NCBI GenBank assembly: GCA_021325555.1
Contig: JAJPGY010000004.1
Span: 1-64,000 of the forward strand
Direction of reading: 5' to 3'
Length of the DNA: 64,000 nucleotides
DNA from: Pseudomonadota bacterium
GTDB taxonomy: Bacteria; Cyanobacteriota; Vampirovibrionia; Obscuribacterales; Obscuribacteraceae
A program made the translations under genes and the position numbers. Below the pieces are notes generated by a model that worked only from the letters and a program-made list of their open reading frames with translations, was not told the origin of the DNA and did no database searches. Shown piece after piece: positions 36,028 through 45,459 of the stretch (positions are counted from its first letter, which is position 1; every line of letters starts with the position of its first letter).

Positions 36028-37491
36028 TTACCTCCCGTAGGGGTACCACCAGGGCTTGGGTGCCGTATTGAACTCCCAGTGCACGTGCTTGGTCTCGCGA
36101 AACTCGTCCAGCCCTTCCTGACCCAGCTCCCGGGCGCCACCGCTCAGTTTCATGCCCCCGAAGGGACCGGCGTAATTGTCCGTCAGTGGGTCGTTTATCC
36201 AGACGGTGCCCGCCTTGGCCTCCTCGAGGAACATTTTGGCCTTCAAGGGATCGCCGGTCAGAAGACAGGCGCCAAGCCCGTAGACACAGTCGTTGGTGAG
36301 CGCGATCGCTTCCTCGAAGGTGGTGTATTCCATAAGCGGCAGCACCGGCCCGAAGGTCTCCTCCCGCATGATCAGCATCGAATGGTCGACCCCGGTAATC
36401 ACCGTCGGCTCGTAAAAGTAGCCCTTCTTTAAATAGTCGGGACGCCGCCCGCCGGTCAGCACCTTTGCGCCCTTGCTCACCGCCTCGGCCACGTGAGCCT
36501 CCACCTTCTCCCGGAAGGTGGAGCCGATCATGGGGCCGATGTCCGTGGAGGAGTCGATTCCCGGTCCCAGCTTGAGTCCGCTCACGTGGGCGACCAGCGC
36601 CTCGGTAAACTGGCGCGCTTTGCCCTTCGGCAGGTAGATGCGCTCCGTGGAGGTGCAGACCTGGCCGGCGTTGGTCAAGCCAGCGTAGGCCAGCGCTCTG
36701 GCCGCCAGCTGCGGGTCGGCGTCGTCGGCTATGACGAAGGCGTCCTTGCCGCCCAGCTCCAGGTGCAGCTTCTTCATCATCGGGGCGGCCAGCGAGGCGA
36801 TGCGCTGGCCGGTCGCGAGGCTGCCGGTGAAGGCGATGACCGGCACATGCGGGTGAGTGACCAGCGGCTCCGCCACCTCCTTGCCGTAGCCGGTCACCAC
36901 GTTCAAGACGCCGGGCGGGAAGTGATCGAAGCAGTGCTCGGCGATGTAGAGCGTGGACAGCGGGGTGAGCTCGCTGGGCTTGATAATTACCGTGTTGCCG
37001 GCAGCCAGGGCCGGAGCCACCTTCCACGCCATGAGCAAAAGCGGATAGTTCCACGGAATAATGCAAAGGGCGACTCCGTAGGGCTCCTTGATGACCATGT
37101 TGAGCTGGGTGTACTCCCCGGAAGGCAGAACCCGCCCGCGCTCATGCCGTCCGAGCTCGGCGTAGTAGTCGAAGGTGTTGGTCAGCCACTCGAACTCCTC
37201 GTCGTTCTCCGGAACCGGCTTGCCCTCCTCTAGCGTCAACAAACGCACGATCTGCTCTTTGTGGGCGCGCATCTTTGAGGCCGCTTCATGCAGCAGGTGA
37301 GCCCTGGTATTGGCCGGCGTGCGCCGCCAGCTGTCGAACGCCGACCGGGCCGCCGACAGCGCCGCTTCCGCGTCTTCCGCCGTCCCGGCCGGAACCGTGT
37401 CCAGCACCTCTTCCGTGGCCGGGTCGATCACATTGATGGTGTTCGCGCCACTACCCCCGGTGAATTTTCCGCCTACAAATTGAAGGGGCAT
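36028..37491 (-). CDS. NAD(P)-dependent aldehyde dehydrogenase
   Basis: Oxidises an aldehyde to the acid. Standard ALDH: 'CIIPWNYPLLLMAWK' (cofactor domain), 'FTGSLATGQRI', 'LELGGKDA' with the general-base Glu, and the nucleophile Cys 279 in 'GQVCTSTER'. Ends with 'PFGGMKLSGG'-type sequence. Closest in style to succinate-semialdehyde/betaine-aldehyde/lactaldehyde types; substrate cannot be fixed from sequence. ATG 37491 has GGAGGAG upstream and is preferred over 37509. 487 aa, full length, cytoplasmic. It stands alone between unrelated genes, so no pathway is implied. Confidence 0.93.
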   Translation of the reverse strand: MPLQFVGGKFTGGSGANTINVIDPATEEVLDTVPAGTAEDAEAALSAARSAFDSWRRTPANTRAHLLHEAASKMRAHKEQIVRLLTLEEGKPVPENDEEFEWLTNTFDYYAELGRHERGRVLPSGEYTQLNMVIKEPYGVALCIIPWNYPLLLMAWKVAPALAAGNTVIIKPSELTPLSTLYIAEHCFDHFPPGVLNVVTGYGKEVAEPLVTHPHVPVIAFTGSLATGQRIASLAAPMMKKLHLELGGKDAFVIADDADPQLAARALAYAGLTNAGQVCTSTERIYLPKGKARQFTEALVAHVSGLKLGPGIDSSTDIGPMIGSTFREKVEAHVAEAVSKGAKVLTGGRRPDYLKKGYFYEPTVITGVDHSMLIMREETFGPVLPLMEYTTFEEAIALTNDCVYGLGACLLTGDPLKAKMFLEEAKAGTVWINDPLTDNYAGPFGGMKLSGGARELGQEGLDEFRETKHVHWEFNTAPKPWWYPYGR

Positions 37492-37631
37492 CTCCGACTC
37501 CTCCCGCAAGCCTGTCGTGCGGGATTATATTAGAAGCCAGCCCGCTTTGTCTGCTGGATCGCAACGGGCGTGATTGCACCGGTTCTCAATCCGCCAGGGT
37601 TCCTGAGGCGGCGGTATCGGCACTGCCGGCG

Positions 37632-37940
37632 GTGCCACCGGCCAGCCGCAGATCATCCAGCCGGCGCATGAAGCAGCTGGCCGTCGACGGCGAGTTCAAC
37701 GCAATCACGTCGGAGGTCTCGCTGGTGAGCTTGCTGCAGTCCGATCCGATGTTAAAGATGCTGCGCCGCAGCATGGCCGCGGACGACAGGGCCATGACCG
37801 GCAGGATCGAGAAGATGGCGGCCTGCCTGATGCAGGCAACCATGCGGCACGGAGCCTACTCCGCCGGCTCCCGCTCGCCGGTGTCCGTCCAGCAGGTCAA
37901 GACCCCGAAGCGGCTCGGCAAGTTGGCCTACAGCGACTGA
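37632..37940 (+). pseudogene. Free-standing copy of the FecR-protein C-terminal tail (probable remnant)
   Basis: The frame encodes 'SEVSLVSLLQSDPMLKML' then 'DDRAMTGRIEKMAA' and 'ATMRHGAYS', aligning with the tail of the giant protein at 8709-8865 ('SEISLVSLMANNSLLSRLL', 'DDRVVAGRVMKFAA', 'ATRSHGVF'). No ribosome site precedes any candidate start (GTG 37632, ATG 37668), and the frame stays open upstream without a FecR domain. Most likely the 3' end of a lost FecR-type gene; a small expressed protein is possible. About 80 residues are alignable. Confidence 0.55.
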
Positions 37941-38133
37941 CCAGAGCAGGGCCGAGCCCGCTCGCTTTCGAAGAGGCGGTTGCTACCAGGTACGCGTTCT
38001 CGGAGTGCAATCTGGGCGCAGGGCGGGCAGCCAAGAGGCCGGCCGCCCTGCCGGTGCCTGATAATGCAAGCCAGGGGCTGGGCACCGCCCCCCGTATGAG
38101 CTAAATTAGTAGGATTGAGATCGGATCCTATTT

Positions 38134-40326
38134 ATGAGCGCACGAAAGTTACGAGACACGGCTGACGGCAAACCGGCGGTCGGGGCGCAGGAGAGCTTCA
38201 GCCCGGAGGTGGACGAGTTGGCCAATCTGGCCAATCTCGACGATCCGCGGCTTTACGTCAACCGGGAGATAAGCCTGCTCGCCTTTCAGGGCCGGGTGCT
38301 CGAGGAAGGCGAGGACGAGACGAACCCGCTGCTGGAAAGATTCAAGTTTCTCTCCATCCTGGGGTCCAACCTCGATGAGTTCTTCATGGTGCGGGTGGCA
38401 GGCTTGAAGCATCAGCTGGCGGCCGGGTCGCTCAGCACCGGACCCGACGGCTTGATCCCCCGCGATCAGTTGCGCCTTATCCGCCCTGAGGTCGAGACGC
38501 TTTTCCAGCGCGCCCACAAGTGCTTGAACGAGCAGCTTTTCCCGGCGCTCAGGCAGGAGGAGATTTTCATCCTGCAATACCGCGATCTGACGGGCGCGCA
38601 ACGGGCGCTGCTGCACGAATACTTCATGCGCAACATCTTTCCCGTGCTCACCCCGCTGGCCTTCGATCCGGGGCACCCGTTCCCGCATATCTCCAACCTC
38701 AGCCTCAACCTGGCGGTGATGATCAGGGACAATCGCGGTGTGGAGCGCTTTGCCCGCGTGAAGGTGCCCGACTCGCTGCCCCAGCTTATCTGTCTGGACC
38801 GGCTGCCGCCCTCGCCGCCGCAGCCGCCGGCGGGCAGCAAACGGCAGACCTTCGTGTGGCTCGATGAGCTGATAAGCTCCAACCTCGATGCGCTTTTCCC
38901 GGGCATGACGGTGCTGGAAGCGCACCCCTTCCATGTGACGAGGGACGCGGAGGTGGAGATCCAGGAGTGGGAGGCCGAGGATCTCCTGGAGACGACCGAA
39001 GAAGGGATCCGCCAGCGCCGCTTCGGGCGCGTCACCAGATTGACGGTCGGGCAGGCGATGCCGGCGCAAATTCTGGACATCCTGACCAGCAATCTGGAGA
39101 TTGAGCCGGAAGATGTCTATCGCGTCGAGGGGCGCATTCCGATGAGCAGCGTGCGGCACGTCTTCGCCATCGATCGTCCCGACCTCAAGGACGCGCCCTT
39201 TCTGCCGGCCATCCCGTCGGCGCTCAATCCCGACGTCGTCGAGGAGGACGCTTTTGCGGCGATAAGGCGCCGCGACATTCTCCTCCATCACCCCTACGAC
39301 TCGTTTCAGCCGGTGGTGAGCTTTTTGAAGCAGGCAGCCGCTGACCCTTCCGTGCTGGCCCTCAAGGCCACGCTGTATCGGGTGGGATCGAACTCACCGG
39401 TCGTGCAGGCCTTGCTGGAGGCGAACGAAAACGGCAAGCAGGTGGCGGCGCTGGTGGAGCTGAAGGCCCGCTTCGACGAGGAAAGCAACATCGAGTGGGC
39501 CAAGGCATTGGAAGAGCAGGGCGTGCACGTGGTCTACGGGCTCCTGGGCTTGAAGGTGCACGTGAAGGCCGCCCTGGTGGTGCGCAAGGAGGGGGACGCC
39601 CTGCGCCGATACGTGCACCTCGCCACCGGCAACTACAATCCGCTGACCGCCCACACGTACACGGATATGGGACTGTTCACCGGGGACGAGATAATCGCCG
39701 CCGACGTAAGCGATCTCTTCAACTATCTGACCGGCTATTCGGCCAAGAAGGACTACAGAAAGCTGATGGTTGCGCCGATCAACCTGCGAGATCGCATGGA
39801 GGAGCTGATCCGCAGGGAGATAGAGCACCACCGCAACGGCAACCCCGGGCGTTTGATATTCAAGATGAACCAGCTTGTCGACGGTCCGATGGTCCGCTTG
39901 CTGTATGAGGCCTCGTGCGCGGGCGTCAAGATCGATCTACTCGTCCGCGGCGTCTGCTGCTTGCGCCCCGGCATCCCGGGCGTGAGCGAGAACATCCGGG
40001 TGATAAGCATCGTCGGCCGCTTCCTGGAGCACAGCCGGGTCTACTATTTCCGCAACGGCGGCAACGAGGAGATCTACCTGGGCAGCGCCGATCTGATGCC
40101 GAGGAATCTAGATCACCGGGTCGAGGTGCTCTTCCCGGTCGAGGACGAGCGGCTGGCGCATTACCTGAGATACGAGGTGCTGGAGATCTATCTGGCCGAC
40201 TGCGCCAAGTCGAGGCACATGCGCGCGGACGGGTCATACGCTCGGGTTGAGCACGAGCACACGGACGAATGCGTGAACGCCCAGTCATACTTTCTGGGGC
40301 ACAAGCCGCCCTGGGAGAGAATGTAA
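38134..40326 (+). CDS. ppk1: Polyphosphate kinase 1
   Basis: Makes inorganic polyphosphate from ATP (and the reverse), a phosphate and energy store and stress factor; cytoplasmic or membrane-associated. The N-terminal domain begins 'LYVNREISLLAFQGRVLEE', then 'SILGSNLDEFFMVRVAGLK', a PPK1 hallmark. The phospholipase-D-like half carries 'HHPYDSFQPVVSFL', 'LVELKARFDEESNIEWAK', and the His 495 motif 'HLATGNYNP', the site of autophosphorylation in the family, then 'TYTDMGLFTGD'. The C-terminal 'YFRNGGNEEIYLGSADLMPRN' is intact. 730 aa, normal length. ATG start with a GGA site; it is preceded by about 190 bp without a strong promoter. Confidence 0.96.
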   Translation: MSARKLRDTADGKPAVGAQESFSPEVDELANLANLDDPRLYVNREISLLAFQGRVLEEGEDETNPLLERFKFLSILGSNLDEFFMVRVAGLKHQLAAGSLSTGPDGLIPRDQLRLIRPEVETLFQRAHKCLNEQLFPALRQEEIFILQYRDLTGAQRALLHEYFMRNIFPVLTPLAFDPGHPFPHISNLSLNLAVMIRDNRGVERFARVKVPDSLPQLICLDRLPPSPPQPPAGSKRQTFVWLDELISSNLDALFPGMTVLEAHPFHVTRDAEVEIQEWEAEDLLETTEEGIRQRRFGRVTRLTVGQAMPAQILDILTSNLEIEPEDVYRVEGRIPMSSVRHVFAIDRPDLKDAPFLPAIPSALNPDVVEEDAFAAIRRRDILLHHPYDSFQPVVSFLKQAAADPSVLALKATLYRVGSNSPVVQALLEANENGKQVAALVELKARFDEESNIEWAKALEEQGVHVVYGLLGLKVHVKAALVVRKEGDALRRYVHLATGNYNPLTAHTYTDMGLFTGDEIIAADVSDLFNYLTGYSAKKDYRKLMVAPINLRDRMEELIRREIEHHRNGNPGRLIFKMNQLVDGPMVRLLYEASCAGVKIDLLVRGVCCLRPGIPGVSENIRVISIVGRFLEHSRVYYFRNGGNEEIYLGSADLMPRNLDHRVEVLFPVEDERLAHYLRYEVLEIYLADCAKSRHMRADGSYARVEHEHTDECVNAQSYFLGHKPPWERM

Positions 40327-40547
40327 GCGGCGAGCCTCCTGCGGTTCTCTGCGCATGCGGTTTTCCGGGGGTAAGCCGGTCCGGGGGCGGCGGCGACAAA
40401 GCGTGGCCAGCCCGGCTCAGCCAGTGCTCGTGCCGCTTTTCGACGGCACCGGCACCGTGAGCCGGATTAAAGGTTATCAAGAGTTAAGTTTGCCGCCTAC
40501 TTGACGGGGCGTCATAAAAGGAGTCTTATAGGCTTACCCCACGTGGG

Positions 40548-41000
40548 TTGGCGATGATTGGTGGGTCCCAGCCGCTTGGCGGGGCAGGAGTCACAACAAA
40601 GATGGAAACGGGACCGGTAACCTTTTCGGTGCCCTCGTCTGATCAAGAGAGCTTCAACGTAGAGGACCTCTACGAGCTCCAGCGGCGGAACGGCAGGATG
40701 AAGCCGCCGGTTATCTCCTACGAGCAGCGCAACCGGTTGAAGGCAATATTCTGGCGGCAGGAAGCTTTCGATTACTCCTTCGTGCGCGCCGTTCACACCG
40801 CCTTCCAGGATTTCGGCAGCCTGTCGAGCTGCATGCTCTGGAATCCCATGGAAGGGTTCTACTGGCTCAGGTACACTTTGTTCGGCTCGTCGGCGGTCGA
40901 CAACATCGTCAGCGGGCGCGAGCGCATGGCAAGACTGCGCCCGGCTAATCCCCGCCTGGACGTGCGGGAGATGCTGGAGCGCTCCTACAACGCGAACTAG
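40548..41000 (+). CDS. Hypothetical protein, about 150 aa
   Basis: No family recognised. The product is soluble, with aromatic-rich helices ('LKAIFWRQEAFDYSFVRAVHTAF', 'NPMEGFYWLRYTLFGSS') and no signal peptide. Codon use matches neighbours. The start is uncertain: TTG 40548, ATG 40554 or ATG 40602, none with a well-placed ribosome site (AAGGAG is at 40518-40523). A palindrome CCCACGTGGG (40538-40547) abuts the first start and may be an operator or hairpin hiding the site. It lies 221 bp after ppk1 on the same strand and 112 bp before corA. Confidence 0.55.
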   Translation: MAMIGGSQPLGGAGVTTKMETGPVTFSVPSSDQESFNVEDLYELQRRNGRMKPPVISYEQRNRLKAIFWRQEAFDYSFVRAVHTAFQDFGSLSSCMLWNPMEGFYWLRYTLFGSSAVDNIVSGRERMARLRPANPRLDVREMLERSYNAN

Positions 41001-41112
41001 CGACCCCGGCAGGCAGCGGCAGCAATAAAAGCAACCCGGCGCCGCCCGAGGTTGTATCTTAAAGCGGGGCCGCCGCAGAGCCGCCCCTGAGCCGCGAGGA
41101 GGCCGCATATCG

Positions 41113-42291
41113 ATGAGAGCGCGCCGGCAACGCCGGAGAAGGCTGGCAGGGCTGCAACAGGACCCCGGCGCCGAGCCGGGAACCCTTGTCGCCAGCCCCG
41201 GCGCGGCGTCCCCGGAGATCACGATCATCGCCTACGGTCCGCAGGATCTGCTCGAGCAGACGGTGGGCGAGGTCTCGCAGGTGAAGGGCATCCTCGGCAG
41301 GTATCCGGTGACCTGGCTGAACGTGGACGGGCTGGCTGATGTCTCCGTGGTGACGGAGATAGGCGAGATGTTCGGCCTGCACCGCCTGGCGCTGGAGGAT
41401 GTGCTCAGCAATCGCCAGCGGGCCAAGGTGGATGCTTACGAGGGTTATCTCTTCATTGTGGCCAGAATGCTCATGTCCGGCGCCGAGCTGGACACCGAGC
41501 AGCTCTCCGCCTTTCTGGGCAAAGACTTTCTGGTGACCTTTCAGGAGCGGCCCGGAGGCGATCCCTTCGGTCCCGCGCGCGAGCGCATCCGTCACCGGCA
41601 CGGTCTAATCAGAAGCGCCGGCCCGGACTATCTCGCCTACGCGCTGCTTGATGCGGTGATCGATGACTATTACCCGGTCCTGGAGGAATACGGCGAGCGT
41701 CTGGACGACCTCGAGGCGCAGGTGACCACGAAATTGAACCAGGCCGCCGTCACCGCCCTGCATGCCGTCAAGCGGGACCTGTTGACCCTGCGCAGGGCTG
41801 TCTGGCCGCTCCGGGACGCCGTCAACTCCCTGCTCCGGGACGACAGCTCGCTCGTAGCGCCCGGGACCCGCATCTTCCTGCGCGACTGCTACGACCACGT
41901 GGTGACCATCATCGACCTCATCGAAACGTATCGGGAGCTCGGCTCCAGTTTGATGGACGTCTACCTCTCGAGCGTGAGCAACCACATGAATGAGATCATG
42001 AAGGTGCTCACCGTCATCGCCACCATTTTCATGCCCGCCACCCTGATTGCCGGCATCTACGGCATGAACTTCAATCCGGAGCGGTCCCCGCTCAACATGC
42101 CGGAGCTCGACTGGTATTACGGCTACCCATACGCGATCCTGCTCATGATCGCCATGACGGCTGTGACGCTCATCATCTTCAGGCGCAAGGGCTGGCTCGG
42201 CGGCCGTTCCGACGGGGCAGCCGCGCAGACCGGTCCGGGAGCGCAGGGGCAATCCGGTACCGCAGATGGTGCAGACCGCGCGGTTACGTGA
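41113..42291 (+). CDS. corA: CorA-family magnesium/cobalt transporter
   Basis: Pentameric inner-membrane channel for Mg2+ and Co2+. Soluble N-terminal funnel domain ('VTWLNVDGLADVSVVTEIGEMF', 'DVLSNRQRAKVDAYEGYLF'), long stalk helix, then two C-terminal membrane helices; the selectivity motif is 'YGMNFNPE' after the first ('VIATIFMPATLIAGI'). The second is 'YAILLMIAMTAVTLIIF', followed by 'RRKGWL'. The tail of about 30 residues (Gly/Ala/Asp-rich) is a little longer than usual. ATG 41113 with GAGGAGG ten bases upstream. Full length, 392 aa. Confidence 0.95.
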   Translation: MRARRQRRRRLAGLQQDPGAEPGTLVASPGAASPEITIIAYGPQDLLEQTVGEVSQVKGILGRYPVTWLNVDGLADVSVVTEIGEMFGLHRLALEDVLSNRQRAKVDAYEGYLFIVARMLMSGAELDTEQLSAFLGKDFLVTFQERPGGDPFGPARERIRHRHGLIRSAGPDYLAYALLDAVIDDYYPVLEEYGERLDDLEAQVTTKLNQAAVTALHAVKRDLLTLRRAVWPLRDAVNSLLRDDSSLVAPGTRIFLRDCYDHVVTIIDLIETYRELGSSLMDVYLSSVSNHMNEIMKVLTVIATIFMPATLIAGIYGMNFNPERSPLNMPELDWYYGYPYAILLMIAMTAVTLIIFRRKGWLGGRSDGAAAQTGPGAQGQSGTADGADRAVT

Positions 42292-42401
42292 GACGCTGGA
42301 GGCGGCACCTCTGCATTTCTCGCCGCCGGCCCTCGCCGGGCTGAGGTCTACCCGGCGCGCGCGGACGAAGGAGGCGGGGCGCTGCCTTGCCTCGCCGCCG
42401 G

Positions 42402-42862
42402 CTAGACGCTCGCTGGCCAGCCGGCAGGCTCGCGCGGCGGCAGCGGCACCAGCGCGGGCGGGGCCGGGTTGGCGGCTATCCAGTGCTCCCTTGATTGCCT
42501 GAGGCTTTTCGCGGTGGCGCGCTGATCGCGCGATCGGTTTCGCAGCTTCTCCAACAGATCATCTTGCGTCGCGCGCTGCACCAGGGGCGGACGGTCTCTC
42601 CTGCTGCGCATATCTCTCAGCCTGCCGAGAGCAGCCTCTTCTATGCCGCGAGCTTGCTCCTTACGGCCGCCACACACCTGGTTGACCAGACCAAGAACTG
42701 CTGCCTTTATCACCGTCTGCTCTCCCGGAATCCAGATCTGCCGGCCGTCGCGGCTTGAGAAACGCGAGCACCACGTTGCCGCGATTTTCAAACCGAATGA
42801 ACGCCAACAACCGACTGAAACCATCGTAGCGAAAACGGTCAACGGCCGGGGCTAAGTTTGGC
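42402..42862 (-). pseudogene. Frameshifted remnant of an unidentified gene
   Basis: Two frames on the minus strand join into one plausible protein: 'VDRFRYDGFSRLLAFIRFE' and 'NRGNVVLAFLKPR' in the upstream frame, then 'DGRQIWIPGEQTVIKAAVL' with helical, charged sequence to the stop at 42402. The shift lies near 42746-42755, where a single base appears lost in a CCGCG run. No start codon exists for the first part, which is cut by an in-frame stop about 45 bp upstream, so the gene is broken at both its start and middle. Domain unknown. The rest of 42292-42910 holds nothing else. Confidence 0.45.
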
Positions 42863-42910
42863 TAGCAGTTTGTATGGGATTGCTATAGGTTTTGGCTGGC
42901 AGAACCGGGA

Positions 42911-43912
42911 TTAACCCTTACCCTTCTTACGTTCGGCGGTCTGTTTGGGCGGCGCGCCCACGCGGGCTATGGCCTCCTTGTCTCCCTGGGCGGCGGCCTT
43001 CTGCAGCCAGCTGGTGGCCGTCCGGTGGTTCCTGGTTACGCCGGTGCCGCGCTCGTACATCATCCCCAGGTTGTACTGGGCGGGCGGGTAACCCTTCTCG
43101 GCCGCTCTGGTGATCCAGGTAACCGCCTGTTCCGGGCTCCTCGCCACTCCTTCGCCGTTCATGTACATCATGCCGACGTTGTATGCGGCTTCCGGATAGC
43201 CCTTGTCGGCGGCCTTCTTGAACAGGTCCAGGGCCTGCCTGGCGTCCCTGGGCACGCCCTCGCCTGCCAGGTACATGACGCCGAGATTGAATTCGGCATC
43301 CGGCAGCCCCTTGGCGGCCAGCGGCTGCAAGAGCTCCAGTGCCTTCTTTTCACTCTTCTCGACGCCCTGCCCGTCGAGATACAGCAGGGCCAGATTGTAC
43401 CGGGCGTCGTCATTGCCCTGGGCGGCGGCCTTTTCGAACCACTTGGCCGCGGTGGCGAAATCCTTCCTGGTGCCGGCACCACTCAGCGCCATCAAGCCGG
43501 CGTTGTACTGGGCATCCGCGAGACCTTGCTCCGCCGCCTTCTCAAAGAGAGCGAAGGCTTTCTCGTTCGACTGCGGGACGCCGTGACCCTTTGCGTAGAG
43601 GAGAGCCAGATTGTAGGCGGCATGCTTACCGCCGCCGTCGGCCGCCCTCTGATACCACTGGGCGGCGATCTTATCGTCTTTGGGCACGCCCTCGCCGTCC
43701 TCATACATGAGCCCGAGATGGTACTGCGCCTGATGCATCCCCTCTTTCTCGGCGAGCGGCCTCAGTATCTCGATGGCTGCCGCGTAGTTCTTGTTCTGGA
43801 TCTCTTCGCGTGCCTTTTTGAGCTCGTCCTCCGGGCCCGCCAGGGCGGGCCCGGCGCCCCACAGTCCGATGCTGACCAATAGGGACGCGGCAAGTATGCC
43901 CCTTGCTGACAT
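42911..43912 (-). CDS. Exported Sel1-like (TPR) repeat protein
   Basis: Sel1 repeats are 36-residue helical pairs that scaffold protein complexes. ATG 43912 is preceded by AAAGGAGG and gives a signal peptide 'ILAASLLVSIGLWGAGPALA'. After a TPR-like start ('LKKAREEIQNKNYAAAIEIL') come about eight Sel1 units, each with 'A-x-Y-N-L-G-x-M-Y-x-x-G-x-G-V' (for example 'AQYHLGLMYEDGEGVPKD', 'AAYNVGMMYMNGEGVARS'). A basic tail ('AERKKGKG') ends it. 333 aa, complete. The frame extending to 44062 would bury the signal. Periplasmic or outer-membrane scaffold is likely; no enzyme motif. Confidence 0.88.
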   Translation of the reverse strand: MSARGILAASLLVSIGLWGAGPALAGPEDELKKAREEIQNKNYAAAIEILRPLAEKEGMHQAQYHLGLMYEDGEGVPKDDKIAAQWYQRAADGGGKHAAYNLALLYAKGHGVPQSNEKAFALFEKAAEQGLADAQYNAGLMALSGAGTRKDFATAAKWFEKAAAQGNDDARYNLALLYLDGQGVEKSEKKALELLQPLAAKGLPDAEFNLGVMYLAGEGVPRDARQALDLFKKAADKGYPEAAYNVGMMYMNGEGVARSPEQAVTWITRAAEKGYPPAQYNLGMMYERGTGVTRNHRTATSWLQKAAAQGDKEAIARVGAPPKQTAERKKGKG

Positions 43913-44275
43913 AAGTTCCTCCTTTCTATTCATCCATCCGTGCTTGCAGGACAGAGCTGACTTCCGGAGATTCCTCGATTCTCGTACCACCAGACCCTTG
44001 TGTGCGAAGCGCGGCCCCACGGGCGGATGTGCGCGCCAGAACCAGAGCCCTTGCCTGCGCAAGGGGGCTTTGGGATTTCCTGGTGACTACAGGGTCAAGT
44101 ATAAACTAATAAAGCCCGGCGCCCCCTGGAAAACGTGCAATTCATTGCGAGAGTTTGCACTATAATGGCCCTCAAAAGCGATATGCTGATGCTGCGGAGC
44201 AGCGGTGCCCTCCTGGTTGTAAGTTCTTTGCGGCATCTGTCTTCTCGACTGTCCCCGCCGATAAAGGAGGCGAAT
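43913..44275. promoter_or_regulatory. 363-bp divergent promoter region, sel1 gene / glycine-zipper gene
   Basis: A perfect -10 TATAAT is at 44161-44166, pointing right towards the glycine-zipper gene, with a poor -35 (CAATTC, 44138-44143, 17-bp spacer). A hairpin CCCTTGC-CTGC-GCAAGGG (44048-44065) lies in the leftward leader. ATAAACTAATAAA (44101-44113) recurs exactly at 46798-46810 upstream of ssb. No gene is seen. Confidence 0.5.
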
Positions 44276-44698
44276 ATGTCAGCCAATAAGGAAGCAATAT
44301 TGGGATTGGTGTCTTCCCTTCTCCTGTCCGCACAGATGGCGGCGCCGGTTTGCGCTCAGCCACCGGGAGCCTACCCGCCTCCGCCGGCTCCCGGCTACAG
44401 AGGATACGCATCACACGTGCGCTACAGCTATGATCGGTGGGCTTACGAGCACCCGACCGGGAAAGCGATGCTGGTCGACGGAGCGGTTGGCACCGCCATT
44501 GGTGCGCTTGTCGGAGGGGCCTCCGGCCGCGGTGCCATGCACGGCGCGCTGATCGGCGCCGGTTCCGGGGCGGGCATCGGATTGCTCCGCCACAGCCGGG
44601 TCGGCTATGAGCACCCGCTGGGCAAGAACATAGGAACTGTCGGCATCGCCGGTCTGGGCCTGTACCTGGCGGCCAAGCACGGTCACGGCATCTTCTGA
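44276..44698 (+). CDS. Exported glycine-zipper protein
   Basis: ATG 44276 follows AAAGGAGG. Signal peptide 'LGLVSSLLLSAQMAAPVCAQ'; the Cys lies just before the probable Ala-Gln cleavage, and lipidation is not supported because Cys+1 is Ala with no full lipobox. A Pro/Tyr-rich linker ('PPGAYPPPPAPGYRGY') precedes a glycine-zipper hairpin ('GTAIGALVGGASGRGAMHGAL'), which can insert in membranes, and a motif repeated twice ('YEHPTGKAM', 'YEHPLGKNI'). Similar to small outer-membrane-associated zipper proteins. 140 aa. Function unknown; expressed from the -10 at 44161. Confidence 0.72.
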   Translation: MSANKEAILGLVSSLLLSAQMAAPVCAQPPGAYPPPPAPGYRGYASHVRYSYDRWAYEHPTGKAMLVDGAVGTAIGALVGGASGRGAMHGALIGAGSGAGIGLLRHSRVGYEHPLGKNIGTVGIAGLGLYLAAKHGHGIF

Positions 44699-44781
44699 CG
44701 GCGGCAAGCCGTCGGTGCTTCCGAGCTGTGCTCGGAGCTCGCGCCCCGGTACCCGCTGACATCAGACCCTGTTGCTCGCAG

Positions 44782-44832
44782 GGGCGCGTTGGACGCGCCC
44801 GTGGAGGCGGATGCAATCCGCCCCCACGGGCG
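44782..44832. terminator. Overlapping strong hairpins between convergent genes
   Basis: Two mutually exclusive stems share ACGCGCCC (44793-44800): GGGCGCGT-TGG-ACGCGCCC (44782-44800, 8 bp, perfect) and a 17-bp stem with one A-C mismatch (44796-44812 with 44816-44832, loop GCA). They lie between the glycine-zipper and FKBP genes, which converge, so a bidirectional terminator is likely. No long T-run follows on either side. Confidence 0.6.
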
Positions 44833-44856
44833 TACGTTGATTTCTGTCAGGCGGTA

Positions 44857-45348
44857 CTAGTGCGCGCCAAGCAGCTCCACATCGAATATAAGCGTGGCGT
44901 TGGGGGGGATCGCTCCCGGTGCCCCGCGGCTGCCGTAGCCGAGCTGCGGCGGTATTACCAGCCGCCTCTTGCCGCCGACGTGCATGGTCGCCACGCCCTC
45001 ATCCCAGCCTTTGATCACCTGCCCGGCGCCGAGCGTGAACTCAAACGGCTGCCCGCGATCGAGCGAGCTGTCGAACTTCTGACCATTGGTGAGCCAGCCC
45101 GTGTAGTGGACCGTTACTGTCTGACCTGGTCTCGGCATGGGGCCGTTGCCGACGACGTTGTCCTTGTACTGGAGGCCTGTCCTTGTGGTTACCACGCCCT
45201 GCTCACCGGGCGCGTTGCCGAAAGATTGCTGAGCCAATTTCAATCCCTCATAGTTGAACGGCCTGGCCTGTGACGCAGGTCCTGCCATGGAGAGGCACAC
45301 CGCCAGCGCCGCCGCCGGCAGAATCGAACTTACAATGCGATATTTCAT
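44857..45348 (-). CDS. Exported FKBP-type peptidyl-prolyl isomerase
   Basis: Folding catalyst of proline bonds in the envelope. ATG 45348 gives a signal peptide '[24 protein letters not shown]'. The C-terminal 110 residues are a canonical FKBP domain: '[20 protein letters not shown]', '[19 protein letters not shown]', '[15 protein letters not shown]', '[13 protein letters not shown]'. The active-site residues (Tyr, Phe/Asp, Trp, Tyr) are all present. 163 aa, normal for a single-domain exported FKBP. The ribosome site is weak. The longer open frame overlaps the response regulator on the other strand and is not the start. Confidence 0.93.
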   Translation of the reverse strand: MKYRIVSSILPAAALAVCLSMAGPASQARPFNYEGLKLAQQSFGNAPGEQGVVTTRTGLQYKDNVVGNGPMPRPGQTVTVHYTGWLTNGQKFDSSLDRGQPFEFTLGAGQVIKGWDEGVATMHVGGKRRLVIPPQLGYGSRGAPGAIPPNATLIFDVELLGAH

Positions 45349-45459
45349 CTTTATCGTGCTCGCGTGGGGTTTTTCCAAAAGACAGCGCCCATTATATACG
45401 CTCGGTAACTCGTGTATCCTTATTGCACCTGGTGACATGAACGGGCGGAAGGTATCTCC

